From NCBI GenBank assembly GCA_024347235.1, contig AP025283.1:2108001-2172000 (forward strand): 64,000 bases of DNA, written 5' to 3'. The notes under the pieces were generated by a model. That model saw nothing but the letters and a program-made list of their open reading frames with translations, was not told the origin of the DNA and did no database searches. Both the position numbers and the translations under genes were made by a program. Below are positions 18,499 through 27,894 of the stretch, piece after piece. The DNA is from Aliamphritea spongicola (GTDB lineage Bacteria > Pseudomonadota > Gammaproteobacteria > Pseudomonadales > Balneatricaceae). The stretch's first letter is position 1; the number at the start of each line of letters is the position of its first letter.

Positions 18499-20216
18499 AT
18501 GTCTATCCGGCTGAAGACCATCCTGGGGTGGCGCTGATTGAGGGTTCATTACTGATCGTCCTGCTGGTGACGATGATGAACTTCATGCGTGATTCGAACT
18601 ACGAAGCACTGGTGAAGCGCGCCCAGACCACAGCGACATTGTTCGCCACCACCACCAAGGATGCCGTCCTTTCCTATGATCTGGCATCGCTGGAAACCTT
18701 TACCGATGAAATGCTGAAGAACCCGGACCTGGTCTATGCCCGGGTACTGTCAGCAGAAGGGGATGTGTTTGCTGAATCCGGGGATATCAGCCACCTGAAA
18801 GAACCTTTTCTGGCGGATACCGAAGTCAGCCTGGTGGATGACGACGTATTTGATGTCATTGTCGATATCGAAGAAGGCGGTGAAGTTTACGGGCAGGTAG
18901 AAATTGGCATTCACATTGCCAGCATTAATCAGGCGATTAATCAGGTGTATACCTGGGGTATGACCCTGGCGTCGGTGGAAATGCTGTTGGTTGCCCTGTT
19001 TTCGTTCTTGCTGGGGGATATCTCACCGGCCAGTTGAATGTGCTGCAGCGGGCGGCGAAAGTCATTGGTAGCGGTAAGTTCAATATCAGCATTCCTGTGA
19101 AGGGCAAAGATGAAATAGCCGTGGTGGGTGAAGCCTTCAACACCATGGCCAAAAACCTCACTAAAACCAGCCAGCAAAGGGACAGCTTTGAAGCTGAAAT
19201 CCTTGAGCTTAACCGTTCTCTGGAAGCCCGGGTTCAGCAGCGCACTGAAGAACTGCAGAAGAAACATGGTCAGTTGGTAAAGGCATTTAAATCCGTGAAA
19301 GAGACCCAGGCGAAACTGGTGCAGTCTGAAAAATGGCCGGGCTGGGTACCATGGCGGCGGGTGTGGCCCATGAAATTAATAACCCGGTGGGCTTTGTAAA
19401 AGTAACCTGGGCAGCCTGCAGGCGTACAGTACGAACCTGACTGGCTATGTACACCGGATCGATGAACTGCTGAAAGAACATGACGATATGCAGAGCTTGC
19501 GTGAGGCACTGCAGGCCGCCCGCGAAGAGTTTGATATTGAATACACCGCAGAAGACATCGATCCGTTGATTGTGGAATCGCAGGACGGGGTTAACCGGGT
19601 GGAAGCCATTGTCTCTGGCCTGCGCAGTTTTGCCCGTGAAGACGATGAACAGATGGCCCCGGCAGATATTAACGGGGCGCTGAAAAGCACCCTTAAGGTC
19701 GCGGCCAATCAGCTTAAATACAAATGCACAGTGCATGAAGATTATGCTGAGCTGCCGGCCCTGACCTGTAACATAGGCCGGCTCAATCAGGTATTCATGA
19801 ATCTGCTGGTGAATGCCGGGCAGGCCATTGATGAAAACGGTGAGATTTTTATTGGCACCCGTTTCATTAACAACGAGGTGATTGTCAGCATCCGGGATAC
19901 CGGCTGCGGAATGTCACCCGAGGTGCAGAAGCAACTGTTCAATCCGTTCTTTACGACAAAGGATGTTGGCTCAGGTACCGGGCTTGGGCTGTCTATCAGC
20001 CACGGCATTATTGAAGAGCATGGCGGCCGTATTCAGGTTCAGAGCGTGGAGGGTAAGGGCAGCCGCTTTATTGTGCGTTTACCGGTGCAGAGTCAGCAAT
20101 CCACTGCGGCACCTGAGCAGCAAGATCAGGCTGAAAAGACCGGACAGGTGCAGGCAAAAGCCACCTCAAAACCGGCTGACTCGGATCAGCAAACAGAAAA
20201 CAGCCTGTCTGTTTAA
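18499..20216 (+). CDS. Membrane sensor histidine kinase (frameshifted)
   Basis: Repaired length is 573 residues. The order is: membrane helix (~10-30), periplasmic sensor of ~130 residues, second helix, HAMP linker (around 19020-19170), a coiled coil, then the kinase core. The H box is GVAHEINNPVGF; the ATPase has the N box NLLVNAGQAI, G1 DTGCGMS and G2 GTGLGLSIS. Four single-base frameshifts lie near 18528, 19015, 19333 and 19397. The C-terminal tail (~45 residues, rich in Gln, Thr and Ala) is low complexity. It follows the PhnD-like gene and has no receiver of its own, so the two receivers upstream are the obvious targets. Confidence 0.87.
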
Positions 20217-20371
20217 CCGTATATATTTTTTTGCTACTGAATTTATACCGTTATCTATATAGATATTCAGTATTTAGTTGGGTGCCTCCTCTCCGGTAAA
20301 CAGGTCGGTGGGGTGGAAGGTGTGGGTGTTTGCTGGGATGTGCTGGTGACAGGTGGATGGGAGGTATTGCT

Positions 20372-20775
20372 TCAGCCGATTAATACTGTGAGTGAGTGCT
20401 TTGGGGATAGCGGATTACTGAGATTCCATAAACCATTCCGGGGAATCCATGTGCCATCTATGTGTTGATTGCCCCAGCGTGAGATGGCCTGGAGAATTGG
20501 CAGGGTATCTTTGCCTTTTGGGTGAGTAAGTATTTGTAACGTTTGGGCTTTTCCTGGTACAGCTGCTTGGTTAACAAGCCGTTGGCTTCCAGCATTTTAA
20601 GCCGTTCAGCCAGCCGGTTAGTGGGTATACCTTCCGGGGAACTGGCTAATTCTGAATAGGTTTCTTTCCCGCAGATTAAATCCCTGAGGATGATCAGGGT
20701 CCATTTATCGCCGAAAATGTCGAGCCCGTTAGCAATGGGGCAACCGGAACGAAGAAATTGCTTATCTGCCGTCAT
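20372..20775 (-). CDS. HxlR-family transcriptional regulator (frameshifted)
   Basis: Winged-helix regulator of 134 residues after repair. It has the family signature: Cys12 (SGCPI), then FGDKWTLIILRDLICGKETYSEL and IPTNRLAERLKMLEANGL. Several HxlR proteins sense electrophiles or aldehydes through this N-terminal Cys. ATG 20775 is preferred to the TTG at 20790, which has no ribosome binding site. One frameshift near 20522 (CCC to CCCC) exposes the true C-terminus (ILQAISRWGNQH). It is divergent from a GFA-type gene, with two matching inverted repeats between them. Confidence 0.82.
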
Positions 20776-20813
20776 TGTCTTGTCTTTCAACTGTTGAGGG
20801 TAAATGTTAACCC

Positions 20814-20838
20814 AGTCACTTGTGTTTTTGAAGTGACT
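20814..20838. promoter_or_regulatory. HxlR-type operator 1
   Basis: AGTCACTT-N9-AAGTGACT is a perfect inverted repeat. It has the same arm sequence pattern and the same 9-base spacer as the repeat at 20870-20892. Confidence 0.6.
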
Positions 20839-20869
20839 TGAAAAGCCTGTGCCTGTCAGCTAATCTCAT

Positions 20870-20892
20870 GTAACTTCAAAAACGTAAGTTAC
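20870..20892. promoter_or_regulatory. HxlR-type operator 2
   Basis: GTAACTT-N9-AAGTTAC is a perfect inverted repeat 38 bases upstream of the GFA-type gene. With operator 1 it gives the shared form GTMACTT-N9-AAGTKAC. Confidence 0.6.
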
Positions 20893-20930
20893 ATATTTGT
20901 TCTTAACACAGTTCAGTCAGGAGGAAGGTT

Positions 20931-21338
20931 ATGGCAACGTTAACAGGGAATGCCTTTGCGGCGAAATACGTTATGAGTGTACTGAGCAACCGGTCATGGC
21001 CGGCCACTGCCAATGTAAAGACTGCCAAAAGATAAGTGGCACCGGGCATATCTCGAGCATTGCCCTGCCAAGGGAAGCCTGGACATTAAGGGCACCCTGA
21101 GTTTCCATGAGAAAAAAGCGGCCAGTGGTAATACAGTAAGAAGAGGGTTTTGCCCGGTTGCGGCTGCCACATCTATGCGGAGAACAGCGGCTTTCCTCAA
21201 TTTGAATTTATCCGTGCCGGCAGTTTGCACGATCCGGAAGTATTCAAACCGGGTATGGTTGTCTATACCAGCAGTGCTCCATCGTGGGATTATACAGACC
21301 CTGAACTGCCGGCATTTGAAACGATGCCTGAGATGTGA
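20931..21338 (+). CDS. GFA/CENP-V-fold zinc protein (frameshifted)
   Basis: A 136-residue protein of the glutathione-dependent formaldehyde-activating-enzyme-like fold. Zinc-binding cysteines are visible as CLCG (residues 8-10), HCQCKDC (~29-35) and CPGCGCH (~84-90). The body is a beta-tent with FEFIRAGSLHD. Many family members have no proven formaldehyde activity, so the substrate is open. ATG 20931 follows GGAGGAAGG. Frameshifts near 20948 (GGG), 21079 (C) and 21155 (G) are each one base. Divergent from the HxlR regulator, which probably controls it. Confidence 0.8.
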
Positions 21339-21482
21339 TCTTTTTACACGAACCTGATCGGTTTTAGGGCTTTGTTCCGGGTGATACAGACATCCGGAAT
21401 GAACCTTAGCTTCGTCTTTTAAACCGGTCATCGTCATAACAGAAATGAAGATCCTCCAACCATAAAAATAAGGAATAACTGC

Positions 21483-22522
21483 ATGAACACCTGGGTGAAA
21501 GAGGCTATCAGCCGGATTAATGCCGATGCTCACCGCTCGGCGGATACACATCTGTTTAAACTGCCGTTGCAGTCACTGCCCGGGGTAGATATATACCTAA
21601 AAGATGAAAGTACCCATCCCACCGGCAGCCTGAAGCACCGGCTGGCCCGGTCACTGTTTCTGTATGCCCTGTGTAACGGCAAGCTGAAAGAAGGCATGAC
21701 CGTGGTGGAAGCCTCTTCCGGCAGCACGGCGGTGTCGGAAGCGTATTTTGCCCGTATGATCGGTTTACCCTTTATTGCGGTTGTGCCAAAAAGCACAGCC
21801 CAGACAAAGATAAAGCAGATCGAGTTTTATGGCGGTAAATGTTATTTCGTCGATAAGTCGTCTGAAATGCATGAAGCATCCGTGGCGCTGGCTGAATCCA
21901 TCGGTGGTTATTTCATGGATCAGTTCACCTATGCCGAGCGGGCGACGGACTGGCGGGGAATAACAACATTGCGGAAAGTATTTTCAGGCAGATGGCCTGT
22001 GAGCCTCATCCGATCCCGTCCATGCTGGTCATGAGTGCAGGTACTGGCGGTACGTCTGCCACCCTGGGTCGGTTTATCCGTTACAAGGGCTATGACACGG
22101 AACTGACGGTGGTGGACCCGGAAAATTCCGTATTCTACGACTGCTACCTGAGCGGTGATCGTCAACTGACATCTTCAGCGTCCAGCCGGATCGAAGGCAT
22201 AGGCCGGCCGAAGGTGGAGCATTCCTTTCAACCAGATGTCATCGATCACATGATGAAAATCCCCGATGCCAGCAGTATTGCTACGATTCTCTGGCTGGAA
22301 AACCTGATTGGCCGCAAGGCCGGGGCATCCACCGGGACCAATCTCTGGGGCGCATTGCAGGTGGCGCAACAGATGGTACAGAACGGCCAGAAAGGCTCAA
22401 TTGTTACTTTGCTGTGCGACAGCGGTGAGCGCTATCTGGATACCTATTACGACACGAGGTGGGTGCAGGATAATATCGGTGACCTGAGTGAACCTGCCGC
22501 TGTATTGGCCCGTTTCACCTAG
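21483..22522 (+). CDS. PLP-dependent cysteine synthase/desulfhydrase-family enzyme, Cds1-like (frameshifted)
   Basis: Fold-type II PLP enzyme, 346 residues after one frameshift near 21960 (AA run). The PLP lysine lies in [11 protein letters not shown], and the phosphate/substrate loops are [14 protein letters not shown] and [13 protein letters not shown]. This sub-branch, with [14 protein letters not shown], includes mycobacterial Cds1 (L-cysteine desulfhydrase) as I recall it, so sulfide release from cysteine is more likely than cysteine synthesis. Its C-terminus ends in [12 protein letters not shown]. It stands alone after a 144-base gap, with no sulfur genes next to it. Confidence 0.82.
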
Positions 22523-22631
22523 GTTGTACCGCACAGGTGAATACATTCAGGCTGACTAAGTGCACATTTTGCTGGTTGGCCGCTGTTCAGGCTTATAGAA
22601 TGGCGGCTTCCCGTATCTGTTATATGCCGTT

Positions 22632-24053
22632 ATGAAAGCGATTATTCTTGCCGGGGGCGTCGGTGAACGCCTGTGGCCGCTGTCCCGCCCGCAACATCCC
22701 AAACAGTTTTTAAATCTGCATTCAGAACAGAGCATGTTGCAGGATACCCTTGCCCGTGTGCAGGGGCTGGAGGTGTCCGGTTATACGGTTGTGGCCGCGG
22801 AAGATCACCGGTTTCTGGTGGCCGAGCAGTTGCGGCAATTGCATCTACAGGCAAACATTCTGCTGGAACCGGCAGGCCGTAATACCGCGCCTGCGATTGC
22901 GCTGACTGCTCTGCAGACCCGGCCGGATGAGGTTTTACTGGTGCTGCCGGCAGACCATGTCATCAGTGAACCTGAAGTCTTCCGCACGGCGGTTAAACAG
23001 GGGCTGGAATCCACGGAAGCCGGAAAGCTGATTACCTTCGGCATCGTGCCGGATTCACCGGCCACCGGGTACGGGTATATCCGTACTGATGTTGGTGGGC
23101 AGCAATCAGACTCTGTTTTACCCGTCGCTGAATTTGTTGAAAAACCGGATGTTGAACGGGCAGAGGCGTATCTCGCCAGTGGCGAATATCTCTGGAACAG
23201 TGGCATGTTCATGTTCAGGGCAGACCGTTTTCTGAGTGTTCTGGAACAGTACCGGCCGGATATTCTGGCCGCCTGCCGGTCAGCCTTGCAAGGTTGCCGA
23301 CAGGATCTGGATTTTCAGCGTATTGATACCGAAGCATTTACAGCCTGCCCGGCGGAGTCGGTGGATTATGCCGTTATGGAACCCCTGTGTGCAGATGATC
23401 CTGAAGCGGTGGGCGTGATTCCGTTAGCGGCCGGCTGGAACGATCTGGGCAGCTGGCCGGCGCTGGCCGGTGAACTGGAAACGGATCAGCAGGGGAACCT
23501 CACCGAAGGCACTGTGCTGGCATTTAACAGCCGTCACTGCCAGGTTCACAGCAAGTCCCGGCCGGTGGCGACTTTAGGGCTGGAGAATCTGCTGATTGTT
23601 GATACTCAGGATGCGCTGCTGGTGGCTGACCGGGCTCAGAGTGAATCCATGAAGGCGTTGCTGGCAGAAGTAAAAGCCGACAGCCGCTTCAGTGATCTGC
23701 TTCACGGCACCGTGCACCGGCCCTGGGGCAAGTACCGCTGTATCGATATGGGCAATGGCTATCAGGTGAAGCGTATTACGGTAAACCCCGGTGGCCGCTT
23801 AAGCCTGCAAAAACACCGGCGGCGGGCAGAACACTGGGTGGTGGTGTCCGGGATTGCCGAGGTGACCAAGGGAGAGCAGTGTTTCCTGCTGGAGAAGAAC
23901 CAGTCTACCTATATTCCCATTGGCGGCGTTCACAGCCTGGCGAATCCCGGTAAAGCGCCACTGGAACTGATCGAAGTTCAGTCCGGTGAGTATCTTGGTG
24001 AAGATGATATTGAACGACTTGAAGATGTCTATGGTCGCAGTAAAGAGGGCTGA
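22632..24053 (+). CDS. manC: Mannose-1-phosphate guanylyltransferase / mannose-6-phosphate isomerase
   Basis: Bifunctional type II enzyme of 473 residues, uninterrupted. The N-terminal nucleotidyltransferase has the GGVGERLWPLSRPQHPKQFL signature and the FVEKPD motif. The C-terminal cupin (residues ~350-470) has the isomerase metal-site motif QKHRRRAEHWVVVSG. It makes GDP-mannose in the cytosol for EPS or alginate-like polymers. It lies 8 kb from the EPS locus and has no sigma-54 promoter or palindrome that I can find, so it is probably expressed independently. No good ribosome binding site precedes ATG 22632. Confidence 0.94.
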   Translation: MKAIILAGGVGERLWPLSRPQHPKQFLNLHSEQSMLQDTLARVQGLEVSGYTVVAAEDHRFLVAEQLRQLHLQANILLEPAGRNTAPAIALTALQTRPDEVLLVLPADHVISEPEVFRTAVKQGLESTEAGKLITFGIVPDSPATGYGYIRTDVGGQQSDSVLPVAEFVEKPDVERAEAYLASGEYLWNSGMFMFRADRFLSVLEQYRPDILAACRSALQGCRQDLDFQRIDTEAFTACPAESVDYAVMEPLCADDPEAVGVIPLAAGWNDLGSWPALAGELETDQQGNLTEGTVLAFNSRHCQVHSKSRPVATLGLENLLIVDTQDALLVADRAQSESMKALLAEVKADSRFSDLLHGTVHRPWGKYRCIDMGNGYQVKRITVNPGGRLSLQKHRRRAEHWVVVSGIAEVTKGEQCFLLEKNQSTYIPIGGVHSLANPGKAPLELIEVQSGEYLGEDDIERLEDVYGRSKEG

Positions 24054-24133
24054 GCAGGCGGTTCGACTGAAAACCTGGACTAAGCTGTAAGCCTGAGATC
24101 TTTTTCTGAGCAGGAATTCCGGGAGACACGGGC

Positions 24134-25036
24134 ATGATCAAACGACTTATCCAAGTAACGTCACTCTGTTTGTTGACCCAGGCGGGTATGGTGATGGCAG
24201 ACAATCATGAGCGGTTTAAAGACGTTAAGATCGCTTCCACACAGGTCAGTGAAGGCCTCTATATGCTCACCGGTGCCGGCGGCAATATGGCGGTATCTGT
24301 TGGCAAGAACGGCACCTATCTGGTAGATGATCAGTTCGCGCCACTGACTGAGCGTATTCTCACGGCAATTAAAGATCTCGGCGGCGATGTCCCTAAATTC
24401 CTGCTGAACACCCACTGGCACGCTGACCATACCGGCGGTAATGAAAACTTCGGTAAGCAGGGCAGTATCATCGTTGCTCACGATAATGTGCGTGAACGTA
24501 TGTCATCCAATCAGTTCATCAAAGCTTTTAACCGCAAGGTCGAGCCGGCTCCGGAAGTGGCACTGCCGGTGATCACCTTTGGTGAAGGGGTGAACTTCCA
24601 CTGGAACGGCGATGTACTGCGGGTACGGCACCAGCCAAATGCCCATACGGATACCGACAGCTTCGTGCAGTTTAAAGCTGCTAACGTGATTCACACCGGT
24701 GACCTGTATTTCGCCGGTATGTATCCCTTTATTGATGCCAGCAGCGGCGGCTCCATTACCGGGGTGATTGCTGCCGCTGATCAGATTCTGGAAGTGGCTG
24801 ATGTGAATACCAAAATAATTCCCGGCCACGGCAAACTGTCGAACAAAGCAGAACTGACTGAATACCGCGATATGCTGAAACTGGTTGAAAGCCGTATCAG
24901 TAAAATGATCGCTGAAGGGAAAACCCGCCTGCAGATTGTGGAAGCCAAGCCGACGGCGGATCTGGATGAGAAATGGGGTGGCGGATTTATGAAGCCCGAT
25001 AAGTGGGTGAGTATTGTCTATGACGGCCTGAATTGA
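24134..25036 (+). CDS. Exported MBL-fold hydrolase
   Basis: 300 residues, intact, with a signal peptide (QVTSLCLLTQAGMVMA). Metallo-beta-lactamase fold: metal ligands in THWHADHTGG, His in HQPNAHTDTDS and Asp in HTGDLYF, and His in PGHGKLS. The HxHxDH motif reads HWHADH, so both zinc sites look complete. The family includes SoxH-like and quinoprotein-relay MBL proteins as well as lactamases; the beta-lactam-specific features are not evident. Ends at a bidirectional terminator (25046-25070). Confidence 0.85.
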   Translation: MIKRLIQVTSLCLLTQAGMVMADNHERFKDVKIASTQVSEGLYMLTGAGGNMAVSVGKNGTYLVDDQFAPLTERILTAIKDLGGDVPKFLLNTHWHADHTGGNENFGKQGSIIVAHDNVRERMSSNQFIKAFNRKVEPAPEVALPVITFGEGVNFHWNGDVLRVRHQPNAHTDTDSFVQFKAANVIHTGDLYFAGMYPFIDASSGGSITGVIAAADQILEVADVNTKIIPGHGKLSNKAELTEYRDMLKLVESRISKMIAEGKTRLQIVEAKPTADLDEKWGGGFMKPDKWVSIVYDGLN

Positions 25037-25045
25037 GAAATAATA

Positions 25046-25070
25046 AAAAGGCACCCAGTGGGTGCCTTTT
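25046..25070. terminator. Bidirectional terminator
   Basis: AAAAGGCACC-CAGT-GGGTGCCTTTT lies between two converging genes, the MBL-fold gene and the VOC gene. It has A/T runs on both sides. Confidence 0.85.
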
Positions 25071-25081
25071 AATGCCTTGGT

Positions 25082-25495
25082 TTAGGCAAACATCTCCTGT
25101 TCATCGCTGAAACTCTTAAACTCCAGTGGGTTGCCGCTGAAATCCAGCACGAACATGGTGGCTTGCTGGCCCGGCTGACCGGCATAACGCTGTACCGGTT
25201 TAACAATGAACTCCACACCGGCAGCTTCCAGGCGTTGCCGGGTATCCTCAAATTCTGACGGGCTGAGTACCGCGCCGAAATGGGGAATCGGTACCTCAAT
25301 GCCATCCACTTTTCCGCAGTAATCCAGTGTTTCAGGCATCTCAGCTACATGGGCGGATAACTGGTTGCCCCAGAAATCAAAATCGACCCAGGTATCCGTT
25401 GAGCGGCCTTCTTCACATCCGAGAATATCAATATAGAAACGGCGGGTACTGGTAAGATCCTTCACTTTAAAGGCGTAATGAAAAACGTTGGCCAT
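25082..25495 (-). CDS. VOC-family (glyoxalase-fold) protein
   Basis: 137 residues, intact, with two beta-alpha-beta-beta-beta modules of the vicinal oxygen chelate superfamily. The first metal ligand His is in HYAFKVKDL, and later candidates are in IPHFGAVL and the final Glu of GNPLEFKSF. The sequence FYIDILGCEEGRS and FWGNQLSAH is typical of uncharacterised dioxygenase-like VOC proteins. The start follows the NhaP-type gene by only 12 bases, so the two may be cotranscribed. Function unknown. Confidence 0.8.
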   Translation of the reverse strand: MANVFHYAFKVKDLTSTRRFYIDILGCEEGRSTDTWVDFDFWGNQLSAHVAEMPETLDYCGKVDGIEVPIPHFGAVLSPSEFEDTRQRLEAAGVEFIVKPVQRYAGQPGQQATMFVLDFSGNPLEFKSFSDEQEMFA

Positions 25496-25507
25496 GGGGT
25501 ATCCTTT

Positions 25508-26734
25508 TTAAGATTCAGTTGGCTTGCTAAGGGTTTTCTTAACCAGCCACGGATTAGTCGTGGCCTGTACCAGCAGAGTAAACAGTACCACACCAAAACC
25601 GATAGACTGAATTGTCCACCAGTAGGGCAGCTCGGTGGGCAGGGACAGCACCAGCGCAATGGTAACCGCACCGCGCAGGCCGCCCCAAATCATAATGGGC
25701 GGATAGCGGCTGTCGGTGGCTTGTCCGACAGTTACTCTGTTGAGCCAGACAGACACATACACCGCAACTGTTCGGGCCAGCGTCGCGGCAATGATCGCCA
25801 GCGCAATAGCAATCCAGCGTTCGGTAAACATCTCAACGGTGATCACTAGCCCCAGCAGAACAAACACAAAGACGTTGGCGATAAAGCCAATCGACTCCCA
25901 TACGTGATGAACCTGAGGCTCCAGCTCAGCCAGCTGCCCAGCGGCGACTTTCTTAAACACGATTGCTGCAAACAGCACCGCCACTATGCCGGACACATGC
26001 AGGAAATGCTCGCCAATATAAAAACTGCCGTAAGAGAGCACGATGGTCACCAGAATCAGCCCCGGCAGGGTAACGGTGAAAATGTGTAGTGTCAGAGCAA
26101 ACAGGTAACCCATCACCACGCCAACAGCGACCCCGCCAAAGAAGATCTTCATAAACTGGATCACGCCATCAGTAACATCCGCCTCAACGGTACCCAGGCC
26201 GATGCCTACCAGAATTGTGAACAGTGCGATGGCTGTAGCGTCGTTAAACAGGCTTTCACCTTCTATCAGGACATTCAGTTCAGCAGGCGCATTCAGGGCT
26301 TTAAGCTGAGCCACCACGGCCACTGGGTCGGTGGCTGAAATCACCGCACCGGTTATCAAAGCAGCAATGAAAGGGAATCCCGGATGCCCGATGCCATAGA
26401 AAATAAACACGGCAGTTGCCACGGTAGAGACCAGCAGGCCGATGGTCGCCAGCGTCAGTACATTGGGCATGAACCGGAACAGTAGTTTTGAATCCAGCGA
26501 GAACGCCGCTTCAAAAATCAGCACCGGCAGCAACACAAACAGCATCAGATCCTGAAAGTTGCTGGCCCGGATACCACTGTCCCAGCCAAAGGCTTCTACA
26601 GACAGCGCCAGAACAAATCCCAGCCCCACCAGAATCAGCGAATAAGGCAGGTTCACCAGCCGGGTAATGAACAGCCCGATAATCCCGGTGGCCGCAAAAA
26701 TCAGCAGTACAGCAATGATGTCAGTGACTGGCAT
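25508..26734 (-). CDS. CPA1-family Na+/H+ antiporter
   Basis: 408 residues, intact, with about 12 membrane segments. It has the CPA1/NhaP core motif GAVISATDPVAVVAQL and the following acidic pair in EGESLFNDATAIALF, where the ND residues bind the cation. WGGLRGAVTIALVLSL is the matching R-containing segment. It should exchange Na+ (or K+) for protons at the inner membrane. Its ribosome binding site lies in the 3' arm of the hairpin at 26742-26776. Exact ion specificity cannot be read from sequence. Confidence 0.9.
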   Translation of the reverse strand: MPVTDIIAVLLIFAATGIIGLFITRLVNLPYSLILVGLGFVLALSVEAFGWDSGIRASNFQDLMLFVLLPVLIFEAAFSLDSKLLFRFMPNVLTLATIGLLVSTVATAVFIFYGIGHPGFPFIAALITGAVISATDPVAVVAQLKALNAPAELNVLIEGESLFNDATAIALFTILVGIGLGTVEADVTDGVIQFMKIFFGGVAVGVVMGYLFALTLHIFTVTLPGLILVTIVLSYGSFYIGEHFLHVSGIVAVLFAAIVFKKVAAGQLAELEPQVHHVWESIGFIANVFVFVLLGLVITVEMFTERWIAIALAIIAATLARTVAVYVSVWLNRVTVGQATDSRYPPIMIWGGLRGAVTIALVLSLPTELPYWWTIQSIGFGVVLFTLLVQATTNPWLVKKTLSKPTES

Positions 26735-26741
26735 GTTGGGG

Positions 26742-26776
26742 TCCTATAGTAAAAGCCGATAGCCTTCACTATAGGA
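26742..26776 (-). promoter_or_regulatory. Leader hairpin covering the antiporter ribosome binding site
   Basis: Arms TCCTATAGT and ACTATAGGA are perfectly complementary, with an inner stem AAGGC/GCTTT. In the RNA the 3' arm contains AGGA, 7 bases from the ATG at 26734, so the hairpin should hide the Shine-Dalgarno. A role in ion, pH or temperature control is inferred. Confidence 0.5.
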
Positions 26777-26814
26777 TATTGCCCCACAGTTAAAGCACCC
26801 GTTGAGCTTTTCAG

Positions 26815-27790
26815 TTACTCACCCAGATGTTCGTAGCTGTCGACGAAGCGTTTGTACTTGTGCTGACCGCAGGTATAGGGCTGGTATTTTGCCGGGTTAG
26901 TGTCGCTCTGGCAGGTGGGTACCACGCTGACTTCGGCATCGAAATCAGATCGATGAAGAAGGGCAGTGAATAGCGTTCCCGGCCGCTGGTGTTGATGACC
27001 CGGTGCATGGTGGAGATGTATTTGTCGTTGGTGAAGGTTTGCACCAGATCACCGATGTTGACGATAAACGTATCTTCAACCGGTGGAGCGTCGATCCATT
27101 CTCCCTGACGGTTCTGTACCTGCAGGCCGCCGTTGTTGTCTTGGCCGAGGATGGTCAGGAAGCCATAGTCGGTGTGGGCGCCGATACCGATTTCTTCCTG
27201 GCGGATATCGCCGGATTGTGACGGGTAGTGCAGCAGCCGCTGAATGGTAATAGGGTTCTGCTGCAGTTTGGCGAAGTAGTCTGCGGGCAGGTTCAGGCTG
27301 AGGGCGATGGCGCTGATCAGCTTTTCCGCCAGCTTCATCATAGCGCCGTGGTAGCGTTCAAAGGTTTCGCGGAATGCAGTCGGTGTATCCGGCATCAGGT
27401 TCGGGCCATGGAAAGGGTTGTTGCTGGCCCTTCGGCACCGAGGTCGAAGCATTCTTTGTGGTCTTTGGTATTTTCCGGGTCGACGTTTTCCGCATACATG
27501 GGAATGTAGCCCCGCAGGGTTTGCCCGGAGTGGCTGATGTGGAGTTTTTGTTTCTCAGATATTGGCAGTCTGAAGAAGGCTTCGGCCTGTTCGTAGGCGG
27601 CTTGTATCAGCGCTTTGTCGACGCCGTGGTTGCGAATATAGAGAAATCCCACGTTTTCACAGATGTCGCCGATCTGATTGGCAACCTGTTGCGGATCAGA
27701 GCCGTCGATTAACGGTCCGATATCAATAATGGGAATTTCATGGAAGGATGTTGATTTACTCGCGAGTCGGGAGTCTGTCTGCGTAGACAC
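26815..27790 (-). CDS. Isopenicillin N synthase-like 2-oxoglutarate/Fe(II) oxygenase (frameshifted)
   Basis: 325 residues after repair. The N-terminal IPNS/DIOX domain begins FHEIPIIDIGPLIDG. The 2OG-FeII domain has the iron ligands HTD (in IGAHTDYGFLTIL) and the distal His of MHRVIN, and the 2OG-binding RYSLPFF. Members hydroxylate or oxidise small metabolites. Frameshifts near 27425 and 26945 (A or T runs) extend it to TAA at 26815. It is last in the direction of a row of minus-strand genes from proV, after the GlxA-type regulator. The substrate is unknown, possibly a methylated amino acid. Confidence 0.82.
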
Positions 27791-27894
27791 GTTGGCACCT
27801 GTCGGTTTTAGTTGTTATTTGAGGTGCCAGTATTGCTGTTTTATGGGGTGGGGTTATATCAAAATGCGAAATTCTATCTTAGCGGTGCGAGAAA

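Noticed and set aside
17743..18549. 268-residue minus-strand open frame
   Set aside because: It runs antisense to the PhnD-like gene and the start of the kinase gene, both of which have clear motifs.
27849..27863. A copy of the EPS palindrome between the oxygenase and GlxA genes (ATATCAAAATGCGAA)
   Set aside because: Only one half-site matches, no sigma-54 promoter is nearby and the genes are unrelated to EPS.
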